Of a stretch of DNA of 55,955 nt, positions 8,741 to 17,367 are shown piece after piece. The stretch's first letter is position 1, and each line of letters begins with the position of its first letter. The stretch covers positions 1 to 55,955 of the forward strand of contig CATMRP010000009.1 of NCBI GenBank assembly GCA_950073835.1, written 5' to 3'. Origin of the DNA: an uncultured Alteromonadaceae bacterium (GTDB taxonomy: Bacteria; Pseudomonadota; Gammaproteobacteria; Enterobacterales; Alteromonadaceae). The notes under the pieces were generated by a model. That model was not told the DNA's origin. It searched no databases and saw nothing but the letters and a program-made list of their open reading frames with translations. A program made the position numbers and the translations under genes.

Positions 8741-9775
8741 ATGTTGTTTGATTTTAAAACCCTGCTGCGCACCAGCCTGACCATTGCCTGTACCGCCTTT
8801 GTAACGTTAAGCGCTGCACCGGTGGTAGCTGCCCCGCTTGAGCCTATTGATAATCCTATCGTGGTCCAGCGGGCCGATCCCTGGATTGTACAGCACGAGG
8901 ACGGTTGTTATACGTTTATCGGCACCTCACCTAAGTTTGACGAAATAGAGCTGCGCGCTGCCTGCCGGCTCAATGATTTGAAAATTGCCGAGCCGAAAGT
9001 TATCTGGCGCAAGAACGACAAGGGGCCGATGAGCGTAAATATCTGGGCACCGGAATTACACGAGGTGGACGGCGACTGGTATATTTACTTTGCCGCCGGG
9101 GATGTGGATGCGCCCTGGAGTATCAGAATGTATGCGCTGAAAAATACCGCCGCGAATCCTATGGACGGAGAATGGATAGAAGCCGGTCGCATCCGGACGC
9201 CGGTAGATGCTTTTTCGCTGGATGCCACAACCTTTGAACATGGCGGTAAGCGGTATCTGGTTTGGGCCCAGCAGGATGCAAAGCGCAGTTACAATTCGGC
9301 GCTGTGGATAGCTGAAATGGACTCGCCTACCTCAATAAAATTCGACACCGTTACCCTGTTAAGCGAGCCTACTTTCGATTGGGAAGTCGCCGGTTATAAG
9401 GTTAACGAGGGGGCCGCAGTGCTTGTTCGCCATGGCAGGGTGCTTATTACCTATTCGGCCAGTGCCACCGATCACCGCTATGCCATGGGGTTGCTGTGGG
9501 CCGATGAAGAAGCCAATCTACTCGATCCTACCAGTTGGCATAAAAAAGCACAGCCGGTATTTACCACTAACGCAGCGGTGGGCCGCTATGGTCCGGGCCA
9601 CAATAGTTTTGTCAAAGCCGAGGATGGCGAGACCGACCTCATGATTTACCACAGCCGTGATTACGAAACCCTGCGCGGGACACCACTTACCGACCCTAAC
9701 CGTCACGCCAGAGCACGGGTGATTTACTGGGATGCTAAAGGGTTTCCGGTATTTTTCAGCGATAAAACTGACTAG
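8741..9775 (+). CDS. GH43 alpha-L-arabinofuranosidase/exo-arabinanase, secreted
   Basis: 344 aa from the ATG at 8741, preceded by AAGGA; an upstream in-frame TTG would add 19 residues without an RBS. The signal peptide runs to about residue 30 (VTLSAAPVVAA). GH43 catalytic acids appear as Asp46 (RADPW), Asp161 (FSLDATTF) and Glu223 (NEGAAVL). The layout resembles GH43 exo-enzymes that release arabinofuranose from arabino-oligosaccharides. It would work after the divergently encoded endo-arabinanase. Its stop overlaps the stop of the convergent AEC transporter gene by 4 bp. The GH43 assignment is firm; exo activity is inferred from family resemblance. Confidence 0.88.
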   Translation: MLFDFKTLLRTSLTIACTAFVTLSAAPVVAAPLEPIDNPIVVQRADPWIVQHEDGCYTFIGTSPKFDEIELRAACRLNDLKIAEPKVIWRKNDKGPMSVNIWAPELHEVDGDWYIYFAAGDVDAPWSIRMYALKNTAANPMDGEWIEAGRIRTPVDAFSLDATTFEHGGKRYLVWAQQDAKRSYNSALWIAEMDSPTSIKFDTVTLLSEPTFDWEVAGYKVNEGAAVLVRHGRVLITYSASATDHRYAMGLLWADEEANLLDPTSWHKKAQPVFTTNAAVGRYGPGHNSFVKAEDGETDLMIYHSRDYETLRGTPLTDPNRHARARVIYWDAKGFPVFFSDKTD

Positions 9776-10674
9776 TCGAGCACAAAGAATAGTGCCACCG
9801 GCACCACTACCAGACTGGCAATATTGCCGAGCAAAACAATCGATGCCACCGTGTGCGGCGCCTGTTTGTAGCGCTCTGCCAGCATAAAATTGAGCACGGC
9901 CGGTGGCAATACAGAAAACAGCACAAAATACGCCGTATGTTCGTTAGATAGCCCGGCCAGCAAAGCAAATGGGTAAGCAACCATTAAGCCGGTTAGCGGC
10001 CCGTATAACCCCCAGAACAGGCCGGAGCGCCAGTCGGCAAAATCCACATCGGTCATGCGAACCCCCAGCGCAAACAACATCAGCGGAATGGAAATCTGCC
10101 CCAGCATATCGATGGGTGTGCTGACCCAAACCGGCAATGACCAGCCGGATAAACTCCATACCAGCCCGGCTGCGGTAGCCATTACCATTGGATTGGTTGC
10201 CAGCGTCTTTAGCTGAGCTTTGTCGTGCAGGATGTAGACGCCCAGCGAAAAATGCAGCAGCGTACTAACCAGAAACATGGCAATAGCCGCACTTAATCCG
10301 GCTTCACCAAAGGCCAGTAAGGCCAGGGGTAAACCCAGGTTGCCGCAGTTGTTAAACATGGTGGGCGGGGCGAAAATTTTGGGCGACACCGCCAGCCATT
10401 TACACACCGGCAGCGCCAGTAAGCCAGAGCCGATCACCATCAGCAAAGTCCCCAGCATTAAATCGAGATAACTGAATAGATCAAATGACTTAGACGCCAT
10501 GACAGAGAAAATTAGTGCGGGCACGAAAATATCGATATTGATGCGGTTGGCCACCCCCATGTCCGAGTCGGTTTTGCGGGCATAAAGAAACCCCACCATC
10601 ACCATGGCGAATAACGGGAAAACGGTGGCAAAGATGCGCTCAATAATGGGCAGTAATGCAAAGCTGTCTGACAT
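9772..10674 (-). CDS. AEC (auxin efflux carrier) family transporter
   Basis: 300 aa from the ATG at 10674; a TTG 36 bases upstream is the alternative. About ten hydrophobic helices. Typical AEC/Mem_trans segments include IFATVFPLFAMVMVGFLYA at the N-terminus, and NNCGNLGLPLALLAFG and PLMLFALGVRM in the middle. Bacterial AEC proteins export or import organic acids such as malate or malonate; the substrate here is unknown. It converges on and overlaps the second GH43 gene by 4 bp. Upstream lies a MITE-like element that may have displaced its original promoter. Confidence 0.85.
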   Translation of the reverse strand: MSDSFALLPIIERIFATVFPLFAMVMVGFLYARKTDSDMGVANRINIDIFVPALIFSVMASKSFDLFSYLDLMLGTLLMVIGSGLLALPVCKWLAVSPKIFAPPTMFNNCGNLGLPLALLAFGEAGLSAAIAMFLVSTLLHFSLGVYILHDKAQLKTLATNPMVMATAAGLVWSLSGWSLPVWVSTPIDMLGQISIPLMLFALGVRMTDVDFADWRSGLFWGLYGPLTGLMVAYPFALLAGLSNEHTAYFVLFSVLPPAVLNFMLAERYKQAPHTVASIVLLGNIASLVVVPVALFFVLD

Positions 10675-10740
10675 GACAATCCTGTCTGTAAAAGGCGAGA
10701 CTAACCGCAAGCAAAAACACGGAAATTCAGAGTATCCTTA

Positions 10741-11010
10741 TTAGGGGCTGTTGATCTTTGCTGTACGATTTTTGGTCTACATGAAAGCATTTTAATCGCG
10801 GAGCAGTCCTGAAGGCATAGTTGTTCTACGTCAAAGGGCTGTGACAATGAGTAAAATGCTTTCATGACGACCCCTTCGGGCAGCGCCTGTGTATCATTTA
10901 TACTGTGTTGACTGTTTTTGATTTAGCCCACTAGACCTGCAAACAGTCGCCTTGTCTAAATGATACACAGACTGCTGCAAAAGTGTACAGCAAAGATCAA
11001 CAGCCCCTAA
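10741..11010. mobile_element. MITE-like element with 26-bp perfect terminal inverted repeats
   Basis: 270 bp bounded by perfect 26-bp inverted repeats (10741-10766, beginning TTAGGGGCTGTTG, and 10985-11010). The ends read T-TA-GGGG...CCCC-TA-A, which fits insertion at a TA dinucleotide as in IS630/mariner-type elements. Inside are nested perfect inverted repeats: 14 bp (10781-10794 with 10852-10865) and 13 bp (10888-10900 with 10957-10969), plus GACTGTTT/AAACAGTC between the latter. There is no transposase, so it would need one supplied in trans. The strand folds as a branched hairpin. Confidence 0.85.
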
Positions 11011-11330
11011 TCAGTGGATTCCAACTGATTGCGACAGATACAGAGAAAGAGACGTTAGCTACCCGGAATTCGCCAGCCATGGGGACAGGCATCAACCAGC
11101 CAGGCAACCTCCAGCAAAACGAACGAATTGCACCAAAAAAATCCACAGGGGAAGAGAACAGGGCAAATTATGTCGTTTTTCTTTACAGCATCATCGGGCC
11201 TGTAATTTAACTATATGAAATTTCTTATATAAAAAACTGGCCCTTTCCTTGCTGTGTGAAAAATATACAGTAAGAATGACTTCTCTATTTTCCCGGTTTA
11301 ACCCACATAAACCGCCATTAAAAGGAATTA
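11011..11330. other. Intergenic region upstream of the di-haem peroxidase
   Basis: 320 bp to the right of the MITE-like element. A weak open frame of about 75 codons starts inside the element, lacks a ribosome site and looks spurious. The last 120 bp are AT-rich and presumably hold the promoter of the peroxidase gene. An RBS (AAGGA) is present just before its ATG. Nothing else was recognised. Confidence 0.4.
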
Positions 11331-12674
11331 ATGATGAAATTAAACGCCTCTCTGCTCTGCGTAAGTGCATTATATTTCAGTGTTGTATACTCCGCCCTCG
11401 CGGATGAGTTGCCATCCCCGGTAGTCGACTCTGATTACCATTATGATGGTGCGCCGAGTGATGAATTGGTAGAGCTCGGCCGCATGTTATTTTTTGATAA
11501 AATTATGAGTGGCAATCAGAATATTTCCTGTGCTACCTGCCACAACCCCATGACTTTTAGCGCCGATGGTTTGTCATTAGGGGTTGGGGAAGGCGGCAAG
11601 GGGTTAGGCCGTTATCGCTCTACAGGTGAGGGAGATGATACGGTTGATGCGCGTATCGGTCGGCATGCACCGCATCTGTATAACCTTGGCGCCAGGGAAT
11701 TTACTCATATGAACTGGAACGGTCTTCACTTTGAAGAGGATGGCGAGGTAAATATTCCTGCCAATCGTGATACGCCTCCTGATTTGCATAACGTGTTGGC
11801 TGGCCAGGCATTGTTTCCTATTCTTAATCAAAACGAAATGTTGGGCGACGCGATTGAGAATGAAATCATCGCGCGATTGATTATCACCCGCGACAACAGT
11901 TTCCCACCGCTGTGGAATGCTTATATGGAGCGGCTGCGGGTCAATCCGGATTACGTGCAGTTATTTGACGCGGCTTTCGATGATGTTCGTCGGCCTGCAG
12001 ATATTCAGATCCAGCACTACGCAAATGCGGTGGCCGCGTTTCAAACCGTTGCTTTCCGGAGTGATAACAGCCCCTTTGATGCATACCTGCGCGGTGATTC
12101 TGAGGCCATGACAGCTCAGCAGTTGCGTGGTATGGATTTATTTTACGGCGCGGCTAATTGCAGTAGTTGTCATAGCGGTAAGTTTCAGACCGACCATCAG
12201 TTTTACGGTATTGCAATCCCTCAGGTAGGGCCGGGTGGTGAAGGCCGCACGCCTCACCAGGACCGCGGCAGGGCAGAAGCAACCCGTTTAGATGAAGATT
12301 GGGGCAAATTCAAAACGCCTTCCCTGCGTAACGTGGCGTTAACGGCGCCTTATGGTCATACCGGCGCCTATGCGACGCTGCGCGGCATTGTCATGCATCA
12401 TCTTGATCCCCTGACGGCACTGGAAAATTACGATCCGAGCCAGTTGGTAATGCCTTCCCGTGAAGATCTGGATGAAAGTGACCTGATTGGACACGAAGAC
12501 CTCAGTCTGCGACAAGTAGTAATTGATGCCAATGACCTGCAACCAGTATCGCTCACCGCAGCCGAAGTTGATGATCTACTGGCATTCCTTCATGCGTTAA
12601 CTGACTTAAGTGTGATGGAAGACCTGGAGTTGATTCCACAGAGTGTTCCCAGTGGATTGCCGGTGCTAGACTAG
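11331..12674 (+). CDS. Di-haem cytochrome c peroxidase (CcpA/MauG family)
   Basis: 447 aa with a signal peptide (ALYFSVVYSALA). Two c-type haem attachment motifs are present: CATCH (Cys67-His71) and CSSCH (Cys277-His281). Supporting family segments are ELGRMLFFDKIMSGNQNISC near the first haem, and KTPSLRNVALTAPYGHTGAY in the C-terminal domain. Such periplasmic enzymes reduce H2O2 with electrons from small cytochromes, or oxidise substrates in the MauG branch. It stands alone between the MITE and a convergent esterase. A second ATG three bases downstream is an equally possible start. Confidence 0.88.
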   Translation: MMKLNASLLCVSALYFSVVYSALADELPSPVVDSDYHYDGAPSDELVELGRMLFFDKIMSGNQNISCATCHNPMTFSADGLSLGVGEGGKGLGRYRSTGEGDDTVDARIGRHAPHLYNLGAREFTHMNWNGLHFEEDGEVNIPANRDTPPDLHNVLAGQALFPILNQNEMLGDAIENEIIARLIITRDNSFPPLWNAYMERLRVNPDYVQLFDAAFDDVRRPADIQIQHYANAVAAFQTVAFRSDNSPFDAYLRGDSEAMTAQQLRGMDLFYGAANCSSCHSGKFQTDHQFYGIAIPQVGPGGEGRTPHQDRGRAEATRLDEDWGKFKTPSLRNVALTAPYGHTGAYATLRGIVMHHLDPLTALENYDPSQLVMPSREDLDESDLIGHEDLSLRQVVIDANDLQPVSLTAAEVDDLLAFLHALTDLSVMEDLELIPQSVPSGLPVLD

Positions 12675-12691
12675 TTCAGCGATTGCTCAAG

Positions 12692-13603
12692 CTACTCAGG
12701 GGAGCGAGTGGCACACTGACTTTCCAGTTGTGCCACTCGTTCGGCAAATTGGCGTCCTAGTGTCAGGTAATCTGCGGATGTGTAGTGCCAGCCGTCATCA
12801 AGATGGGTAAAACCTTCAGTAACGGTAACCAGAGCTGCGCAACTATCCTGCTCTACAAAATCTAGCTGGGCCTGTTGCACCAGACTGCCCCAGTTCATTC
12901 GTAATCCGTCTTCAGGATCCATGCCTGAATCCGTAATCTTGCCTAATACCACCGGTAAATCCGGGCTGCGGAGCGCGGCCCGAAACAGTGCCATCATCGT
13001 TTTCAGGTTATCCAGATAACGGTTGGCAGTGATGTCGCTGTCGTAAGCATCAGACTCTCCCTGCATCCAGATAATACCAGCAGGGATGAGGGTGTCTGGC
13101 TCACCGTCGCCATCGATATCCCGGCTGGCAAAAGCATTACTGAGTGTCGATAAGAAGTGGTCGTACTGGTTTATGCCATTGCCACGGCGATAGTCTGGAT
13201 ACCAGTTGTTGCCAACCCCATAACCGAGGGCTGAGCCGCCCAGTGCATATTTAATCACTGCTACGTTTTGCTGAGGGTGCAGGTTGGTAATCTGATGGCC
13301 AAAACTCAGCTCCGGTCCGAAATAATCTGAATACCGGTTGGTTTTTCCATCAGAGTAAAACTGCCGGCCATAACCGGGTTGCAGGGTATCCCACAAACCA
13401 CGTCCACCATTGAGTTTAAAATCGGCCGCCGGATTGCCCTGGAAAACCGGTACCGATTTGAGTGGTGCCCGATAGTTAGCTGGTAAATCGACATTTTCAC
13501 CAAAGCCTTCCATGTTCGACTGGCCGCCGAGGTAATAAACCTTATAGGTGGCTGCCGTGGCAGGCAATGTTACCAGTAACATTAAGGTAAGTATTTTCAG
13601 CAT
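12692..13603 (-). CDS. SGNH-fold carbohydrate esterase (CE6 / sialate O-acetylesterase-like)
   Basis: 303 aa from the ATG at 13603; a start 60 bases upstream would bury the signal peptide (MLKILTLMLLVTLPATAA). The nucleophile block is YLGGQSNMEGFG, the oxyanion block VIKYALGGSALGYG, a middle block GIIWMQGESDA, and the catalytic Asp-His lie in LDDGWHYTSADY. This matches the CE6/DUF303 group of acetyl esterases that remove acetyl groups from xylan or pectin. Secreted. It follows the SSS symporter gene on the same strand, but a terminator lies between them. Likely deacetylates plant polysaccharide so that lyases and hydrolases can act; exact substrate unknown. Confidence 0.82.
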   Translation of the reverse strand: MLKILTLMLLVTLPATAATYKVYYLGGQSNMEGFGENVDLPANYRAPLKSVPVFQGNPAADFKLNGGRGLWDTLQPGYGRQFYSDGKTNRYSDYFGPELSFGHQITNLHPQQNVAVIKYALGGSALGYGVGNNWYPDYRRGNGINQYDHFLSTLSNAFASRDIDGDGEPDTLIPAGIIWMQGESDAYDSDITANRYLDNLKTMMALFRAALRSPDLPVVLGKITDSGMDPEDGLRMNWGSLVQQAQLDFVEQDSCAALVTVTEGFTHLDDGWHYTSADYLTLGRQFAERVAQLESQCATRSPE

Positions 13604-13638
13604 GGCGATCACCCGGATAGTCTTTAATCGTTTGATAC

Positions 13639-13669
13639 AAAAAAAAGCCGGTGACGAAGGCACCGGCTT
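13639..13669 (-). terminator. Terminator after SSS symporter (minus strand)
   Basis: Nine-bp perfect stem (AAGCCGGTG 13645-13653, CACCGGCTT 13661-13669) directly after the symporter stop. The A-run at 13639-13646 gives a T-run on the minus strand. Confidence 0.88.
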
Positions 13670-13675
13670 GGTTAT

Positions 13676-15304
13676 TTACCAGAAGCGGATATAGATAAAG
13701 GCAGTGATAGCTAATATACCCACGGTATGGATGTAATCCCACTTATCCAGACCGTCGACCACTTCTCTCATGGTGCCTTTGCCCAGCGTTCGGAACGTCA
13801 GGCCCTGCAGTTTCTCTTCACTGGCCGCTTTGGTGAACATACTCACCACAATCATGATAACCGTCACCAGGACGAACAACAGGATACAGTAGTACAGCCA
13901 GTTCATTTCCACAATCCAGGCAAAGCTGGTGTTGGCCAGGCTGTCTTTGAATGGCAGCATGACCAGTCTGATCATACCCAGTACAAAGCCTGAAACCAGG
14001 CCAGCGTAACCCGCGGCTGGCGTGATACGTCGGCTAACCAGACCTAGCAGGAATACTGCTGCAATCCCAGGGGCGATAAGCGACTGAACGCTCTGCAGGT
14101 ACTCATACAACACATCGGCGATTAAGCTCATCACCGGGATCCACAGGATACCCAGAATAACAATGACGATGGTGGCGATACGGCCTACTTTAAGCAGGTG
14201 CTTTTCGCTGGATTCAGGTTTGAATTTCTTATAGAAATCGATGGTAAACAGCGTAGCAGAAGAGTTAAACAGTGACGCCAGCGAACTCATCAGCGCGGCA
14301 ACCAGGCCTCCGATAACAATGCCCTTAACCCCTGATGGTAACAGTTCGGCAACCAGAGTCGGGAACGCCTGGTCGGCGCTGGCGTAATTGATAATGCCTT
14401 TTTCCTTCAGGGCCACAGCAATCATGCCCGGGAACAGGAAAATAAATACAGGCAGTAATTTCAGGTAACCGGCAAACATCGTACCGCGACGGGCTTCTTT
14501 AATCCCTTTAGCAGATAATACACGCTGTACGATGTACTGATCGGTACACCAGTACCAGAAGCCAATGATGAATGAGCCGAAAATAATGCCTGGCCATGGG
14601 AAATCCACATCGCTGGCAGCACGAATCAGGTGCAGGTTGGCGTCGTTAATCCGCTCAACTTCAGACCAGCCACCAACCTGATCGAGGCCAACAACCAGAA
14701 TGACTACAGAACCGATGATCAGCACCGGGGTTTGTAATACAGAGGTCCACATGATGGCCTTCATACCACCGAGTACGGTGTAAATACCGGTAATAATGAC
14801 CAGACCCAGCGCCGATATCCAGAAAAAGTCGATACCCCAGATACTATCGATACCAAGGATAGTTTTAAATGCAATACCGCCGGCATAAACCGTTACAGCC
14901 ACCTTGGTTAACACGTAACTGACCAGTGAGATTACCGACAGGAAGGTTCGTGAAGCCGAGTTGTAGCGGCGTTCTAAGAACTCCGGCATGGTATAAACTT
15001 TACTGCTCCAGTAGAAGGGCACAAAAACCCAACCAAGCAGCAGGATGATCCACGACTGCAACTCCCAGTGAGCAAGCGCCATGCCCGACTGAGCGCCGGA
15101 ACCAGACAGTCCCACCAAATGCTCAGAGCCGATATTGGAGGCAAAAATTGAGGCACCTATCACCAGCCAGCTGGCGTTACGACCGGCAAGGAAATAATCT
15201 GCCGTATCTTCCTCTTTTTGCCGCATGGACATCCCGACCACGCCAAGTAACAAAATAAAAAAACCAGCCAGAACCAGCCAGTCGAGTGTACTTAATTCAA
15301 CCAT
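13676..15304 (-). CDS. SSS-family Na+/solute (sugar) symporter
   Basis: 542 aa with about 14 hydrophobic helices. SLC5/SSS hallmarks include ADYFLAGRNASWLVIGASIF and NIGSEHLVGLSGSGAQSG in the first inverted repeat, YTMPEFLERRYN, and GSFIIGFWYWCTDQYIVQRV in the middle. Close in style to sodium/sugar symporters found in polysaccharide-utilisation clusters. Divergent from the GntR-type regulator, and its upstream region carries a copy of the 13-bp candidate operator. It probably imports an arabinose- or galacturonate-type product of pectin breakdown; the substrate is inferred from context only. Confidence 0.88.
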   Translation of the reverse strand: MVELSTLDWLVLAGFFILLLGVVGMSMRQKEEDTADYFLAGRNASWLVIGASIFASNIGSEHLVGLSGSGAQSGMALAHWELQSWIILLLGWVFVPFYWSSKVYTMPEFLERRYNSASRTFLSVISLVSYVLTKVAVTVYAGGIAFKTILGIDSIWGIDFFWISALGLVIITGIYTVLGGMKAIMWTSVLQTPVLIIGSVVILVVGLDQVGGWSEVERINDANLHLIRAASDVDFPWPGIIFGSFIIGFWYWCTDQYIVQRVLSAKGIKEARRGTMFAGYLKLLPVFIFLFPGMIAVALKEKGIINYASADQAFPTLVAELLPSGVKGIVIGGLVAALMSSLASLFNSSATLFTIDFYKKFKPESSEKHLLKVGRIATIVIVILGILWIPVMSLIADVLYEYLQSVQSLIAPGIAAVFLLGLVSRRITPAAGYAGLVSGFVLGMIRLVMLPFKDSLANTSFAWIVEMNWLYYCILLFVLVTVIMIVVSMFTKAASEEKLQGLTFRTLGKGTMREVVDGLDKWDYIHTVGILAITAFIYIRFW

Positions 15305-15348
15305 GTAATAACCCTGATACCATGATGTCAGCTCAAAATAATTAAAAA

Positions 15349-15361
15349 ATATTATATTACA
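15349..15361 (-). promoter_or_regulatory. Candidate operator TGTAATATAATAT (copy 2 of 3)
   Basis: Lies 45 bp upstream of the SSS symporter start and 216 bp upstream of the divergent GntR-type regulator gene. Identical to the copy at 17303-17315 and one base different from 8665-8677. The position suits control of the symporter and possible autoregulation. Confidence 0.55.
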
Positions 15362-15576
15362 ATATAGGTAATGAAAAGCTTTTTGTTAAAACAGCGTTAA
15401 ATTACGTAATGGCGTTAAAAGATTGTTTTTAGCGCTGGATCAATTTTAAACGCTTGCACGGGAGGGGATTACGACTCTATGATGAGAACAACTATATTAA
15501 CAATAAAGCCAACAGGTACCACCGATAAGTATGATATTATCAGTGGTTATGGCCGTAAGCAGAAAGATTATAATCC

Positions 15577-16296
15577 ATGGCGCGAATTGAGAATTTAAAC
15601 CTGTCGCAGCGCGTTACCAATGAATTGGGTAAAGCGATTATCGCAGGAGTCTATGGCGAAGGTTCCGGCCTTCCAACTGAAGCTCAGCTTTGTACCGAGT
15701 ATGGCATCAGTCGTACTGCAGTGCGCGAAGCCGTAAAAATGCTGGCAGCTAAGGGGTTAATATCCTCCCGGCCACGTCAGGGTATTCGGGTTGAGCCACC
15801 GGAAAACTGGAATTTATACGATACCAGTGTGTTGGGGTGGATGTTTGAGAGCAGCCCGTCTTTACTGGTATTAAAAGAGTTTTTGCAAATGCGTCTGGCC
15901 ATCGAGCCACAGGCGGCAGCATTGGCAGCCAAACATGGCTCACCGGAAGCTATCGCGCAAATTGAGGTGGCTTTAAATGCCATGGATAACGCTGCACAAA
16001 CCGACGGTTCTATCCATCAGCCCGATGTAGAGTTCCATACGGCCATTTTACTTGCCAGTGGCAATCGCTTTTTCTACCAGCTACGGGATTTCATCAGCAC
16101 CGCTTTAAATGTAAGCTTTCAGTATACGACTAATGCCAAGGACAGCCTGCAGACCATTGCCGACGAACATCGCAAGATTTATCAGGCGATCAAAAACGGT
16201 GAAGCAGAGCGAGCCAAAAACATGATGGCGTATCTGATAGATGAGGCAATGGCTTATATTGAGCTCAAGATTGCTGAATCAGAACTGTCAGCGTAA
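15577..16296 (+). CDS. GntR-family transcriptional regulator, FadR/FCD subfamily
   Basis: 239 aa. The N-terminal winged helix-turn-helix spans about residues 8-75, with GSGLPTEAQLCTEYGISRTA, VREAVKMLAAKGLI and RPRQGIRV. The C-terminal all-helical FCD ligand domain contains the metal-site pattern: Asp/His in PDVEFHTAILLASGN and His in ADEHRKIYQAI. FCD regulators usually sense sugar acids or organic acids and repress neighbouring catabolic genes. Here the neighbours are a pentose dehydrogenase, transporter, lactonase and arabinanases. Its own upstream region carries one of three copies of a shared 13-mer, the best candidate for its operator. The RBS is weak. Confidence 0.9.
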   Translation: MARIENLNLSQRVTNELGKAIIAGVYGEGSGLPTEAQLCTEYGISRTAVREAVKMLAAKGLISSRPRQGIRVEPPENWNLYDTSVLGWMFESSPSLLVLKEFLQMRLAIEPQAAALAAKHGSPEAIAQIEVALNAMDNAAQTDGSIHQPDVEFHTAILLASGNRFFYQLRDFISTALNVSFQYTTNAKDSLQTIADEHRKIYQAIKNGEAERAKNMMAYLIDEAMAYIELKIAESELSA

Positions 16297-16358
16297 CAAA
16301 TATTTATTTTATAACGAAAGTTGGTGTGTACTGAGCCATCATCAATGGTGATTTTTTT

Positions 16359-17138
16359 ATGACCCAGTCGTCTGATACTTCAGCCTGTTATCCAAGCCTG
16401 AACAACCGCAGTGTATTTATTACCGGCGGTGGAACAGGCATTGGTGAGGTTATGGTGGAGCGATTTTGTGCACAGGGAGCCCGGGTGTGTTTTGTGGATG
16501 TCAATGTTGACAAGAGTCAGGCATTGGTAGAGCGAATAGCACAAGCCGGAAAAGGCCAGGCCACTTTTATAGAGTGCGACTTGCGCGACCTCAAAGCCCT
16601 TAAAGGGGCTATCAGTGAGGCCGGAAAATTGCACGGCGATATCAGCGTGCTAATTAATAATGCGGCCGACGATACCCGCCACGAATTTGAAGAAGTGGAC
16701 GAGGAATACTGGAATGATCGCATTAACGTAAATCTGCGTCCGAGCTTTTTTGCCGCCCAGGCGGTTGTCGAGCAAATGCGCCGCTGCGGTGGCGGCAGTA
16801 TTGTGAATATGGGCTCGGTTAGCTGGCGCCAGAAGCAAACCTGTATGCCCGTTTATACCACGGCGAAAGCCGCGATTGATGGCCTGACCCGCACCCTGGC
16901 GGCCAAACTTGGTCCGGAACATATTCGGGTGAACACGCTGGTGCCGGGCTGGGTAATGACCGAAAGACAAATGACCCGTTGGGCTGGTCCTGAAATTGTG
17001 CAGGAAGTACAACAGGCGCAGTGTATTCATGAAACCCTGTTACCCATCGATATTGCCAACGCGGCATTATTTCTCGCCGCTGACGACAGCAAAATGATGA
17101 CAGCGCAAACGCTGATAATCGATGCTGGCTGGGTGTAA
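16359..17138 (+). CDS. SDR oxidoreductase, XylB-like D-xylose/L-arabinose 1-dehydrogenase
   Basis: 259 aa classical short-chain dehydrogenase. NAD-binding motif FITGGGTGIGE, LINNAADDTRH where the family NNAG motif stands, catalytic Ser in GSVSW, YxxxK in YTTAK, and a C-terminal IDAGWV. From memory it resembles Caulobacter D-xylose 1-dehydrogenase along its length: shared YPSL start, DERINVNLR-like block, GSxSW, DAGW end. That enzyme oxidises xylose or arabinose to the lactone, the first step of the Weimberg route. It lies 62 bp after the GntR gene, and an SMP-30 lactonase lies 1.5 kb downstream, giving a plausible second step. L-arabinose as substrate is inferred from the arabinanases nearby. 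Confidence 0.82.
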   Translation: MTQSSDTSACYPSLNNRSVFITGGGTGIGEVMVERFCAQGARVCFVDVNVDKSQALVERIAQAGKGQATFIECDLRDLKALKGAISEAGKLHGDISVLINNAADDTRHEFEEVDEEYWNDRINVNLRPSFFAAQAVVEQMRRCGGGSIVNMGSVSWRQKQTCMPVYTTAKAAIDGLTRTLAAKLGPEHIRVNTLVPGWVMTERQMTRWAGPEIVQEVQQAQCIHETLLPIDIANAALFLAADDSKMMTAQTLIIDAGWV

Positions 17139-17154
17139 CGCCATTCTATCGTCT

Positions 17155-17171
17155 GCCGGCGATGCGCCGGC
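17155..17171 (+). other. GC-rich hairpin after SDR gene
   Basis: Seven-bp perfect inverted repeat GCCGGCG / CGCCGGC with a 3-base loop, 17 bp after the SDR stop. It lacks a T-run, so it may be an mRNA-stabilising hairpin or an imperfect terminator. Confidence 0.35.
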
Positions 17172-17302
17172 ATGCCTTATCCTCTGAGTTTTCCCTATTA
17201 GTGCGGCGTGGTCTGAAGAGCCTGATTCGGCCGCAAAAAACTATCCTGACTAATTGTTATGTTGCAAAAATGTTTACATTCTGGCACTGTGCACACATCA
17301 TA

Positions 17303-17315
17303 TGTAATATAATAT
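17303..17315 (+). promoter_or_regulatory. Candidate operator TGTAATATAATAT (copy 3 of 3)
   Basis: Located 53-65 bp upstream of the TauE/SafE gene start, within TATGTAATATAATATGTAAA, which has partial dyad symmetry. Identical to the copy near the SSS symporter. Suggests that the TauE/SafE-to-lactonase segment has its own regulated promoter. Confidence 0.55.
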
Positions 17316-17367
17316 GTAAATTGCATGTTACACATAACAGCTAAGTTTTAGTTGAAGGATTGTTTGT

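Noticed and set aside
10983-11210. 75-codon open frame beginning inside the MITE-like element
   Set aside because: No ribosome site, starts in the terminal repeat, low-complexity composition and no recognisable family.
17162-17344. 60-codon open frame between the SDR and TauE/SafE genes
   Set aside because: Overlaps the hairpin and the 13-bp operator motif, has no RBS, and the product is unlike a real protein.
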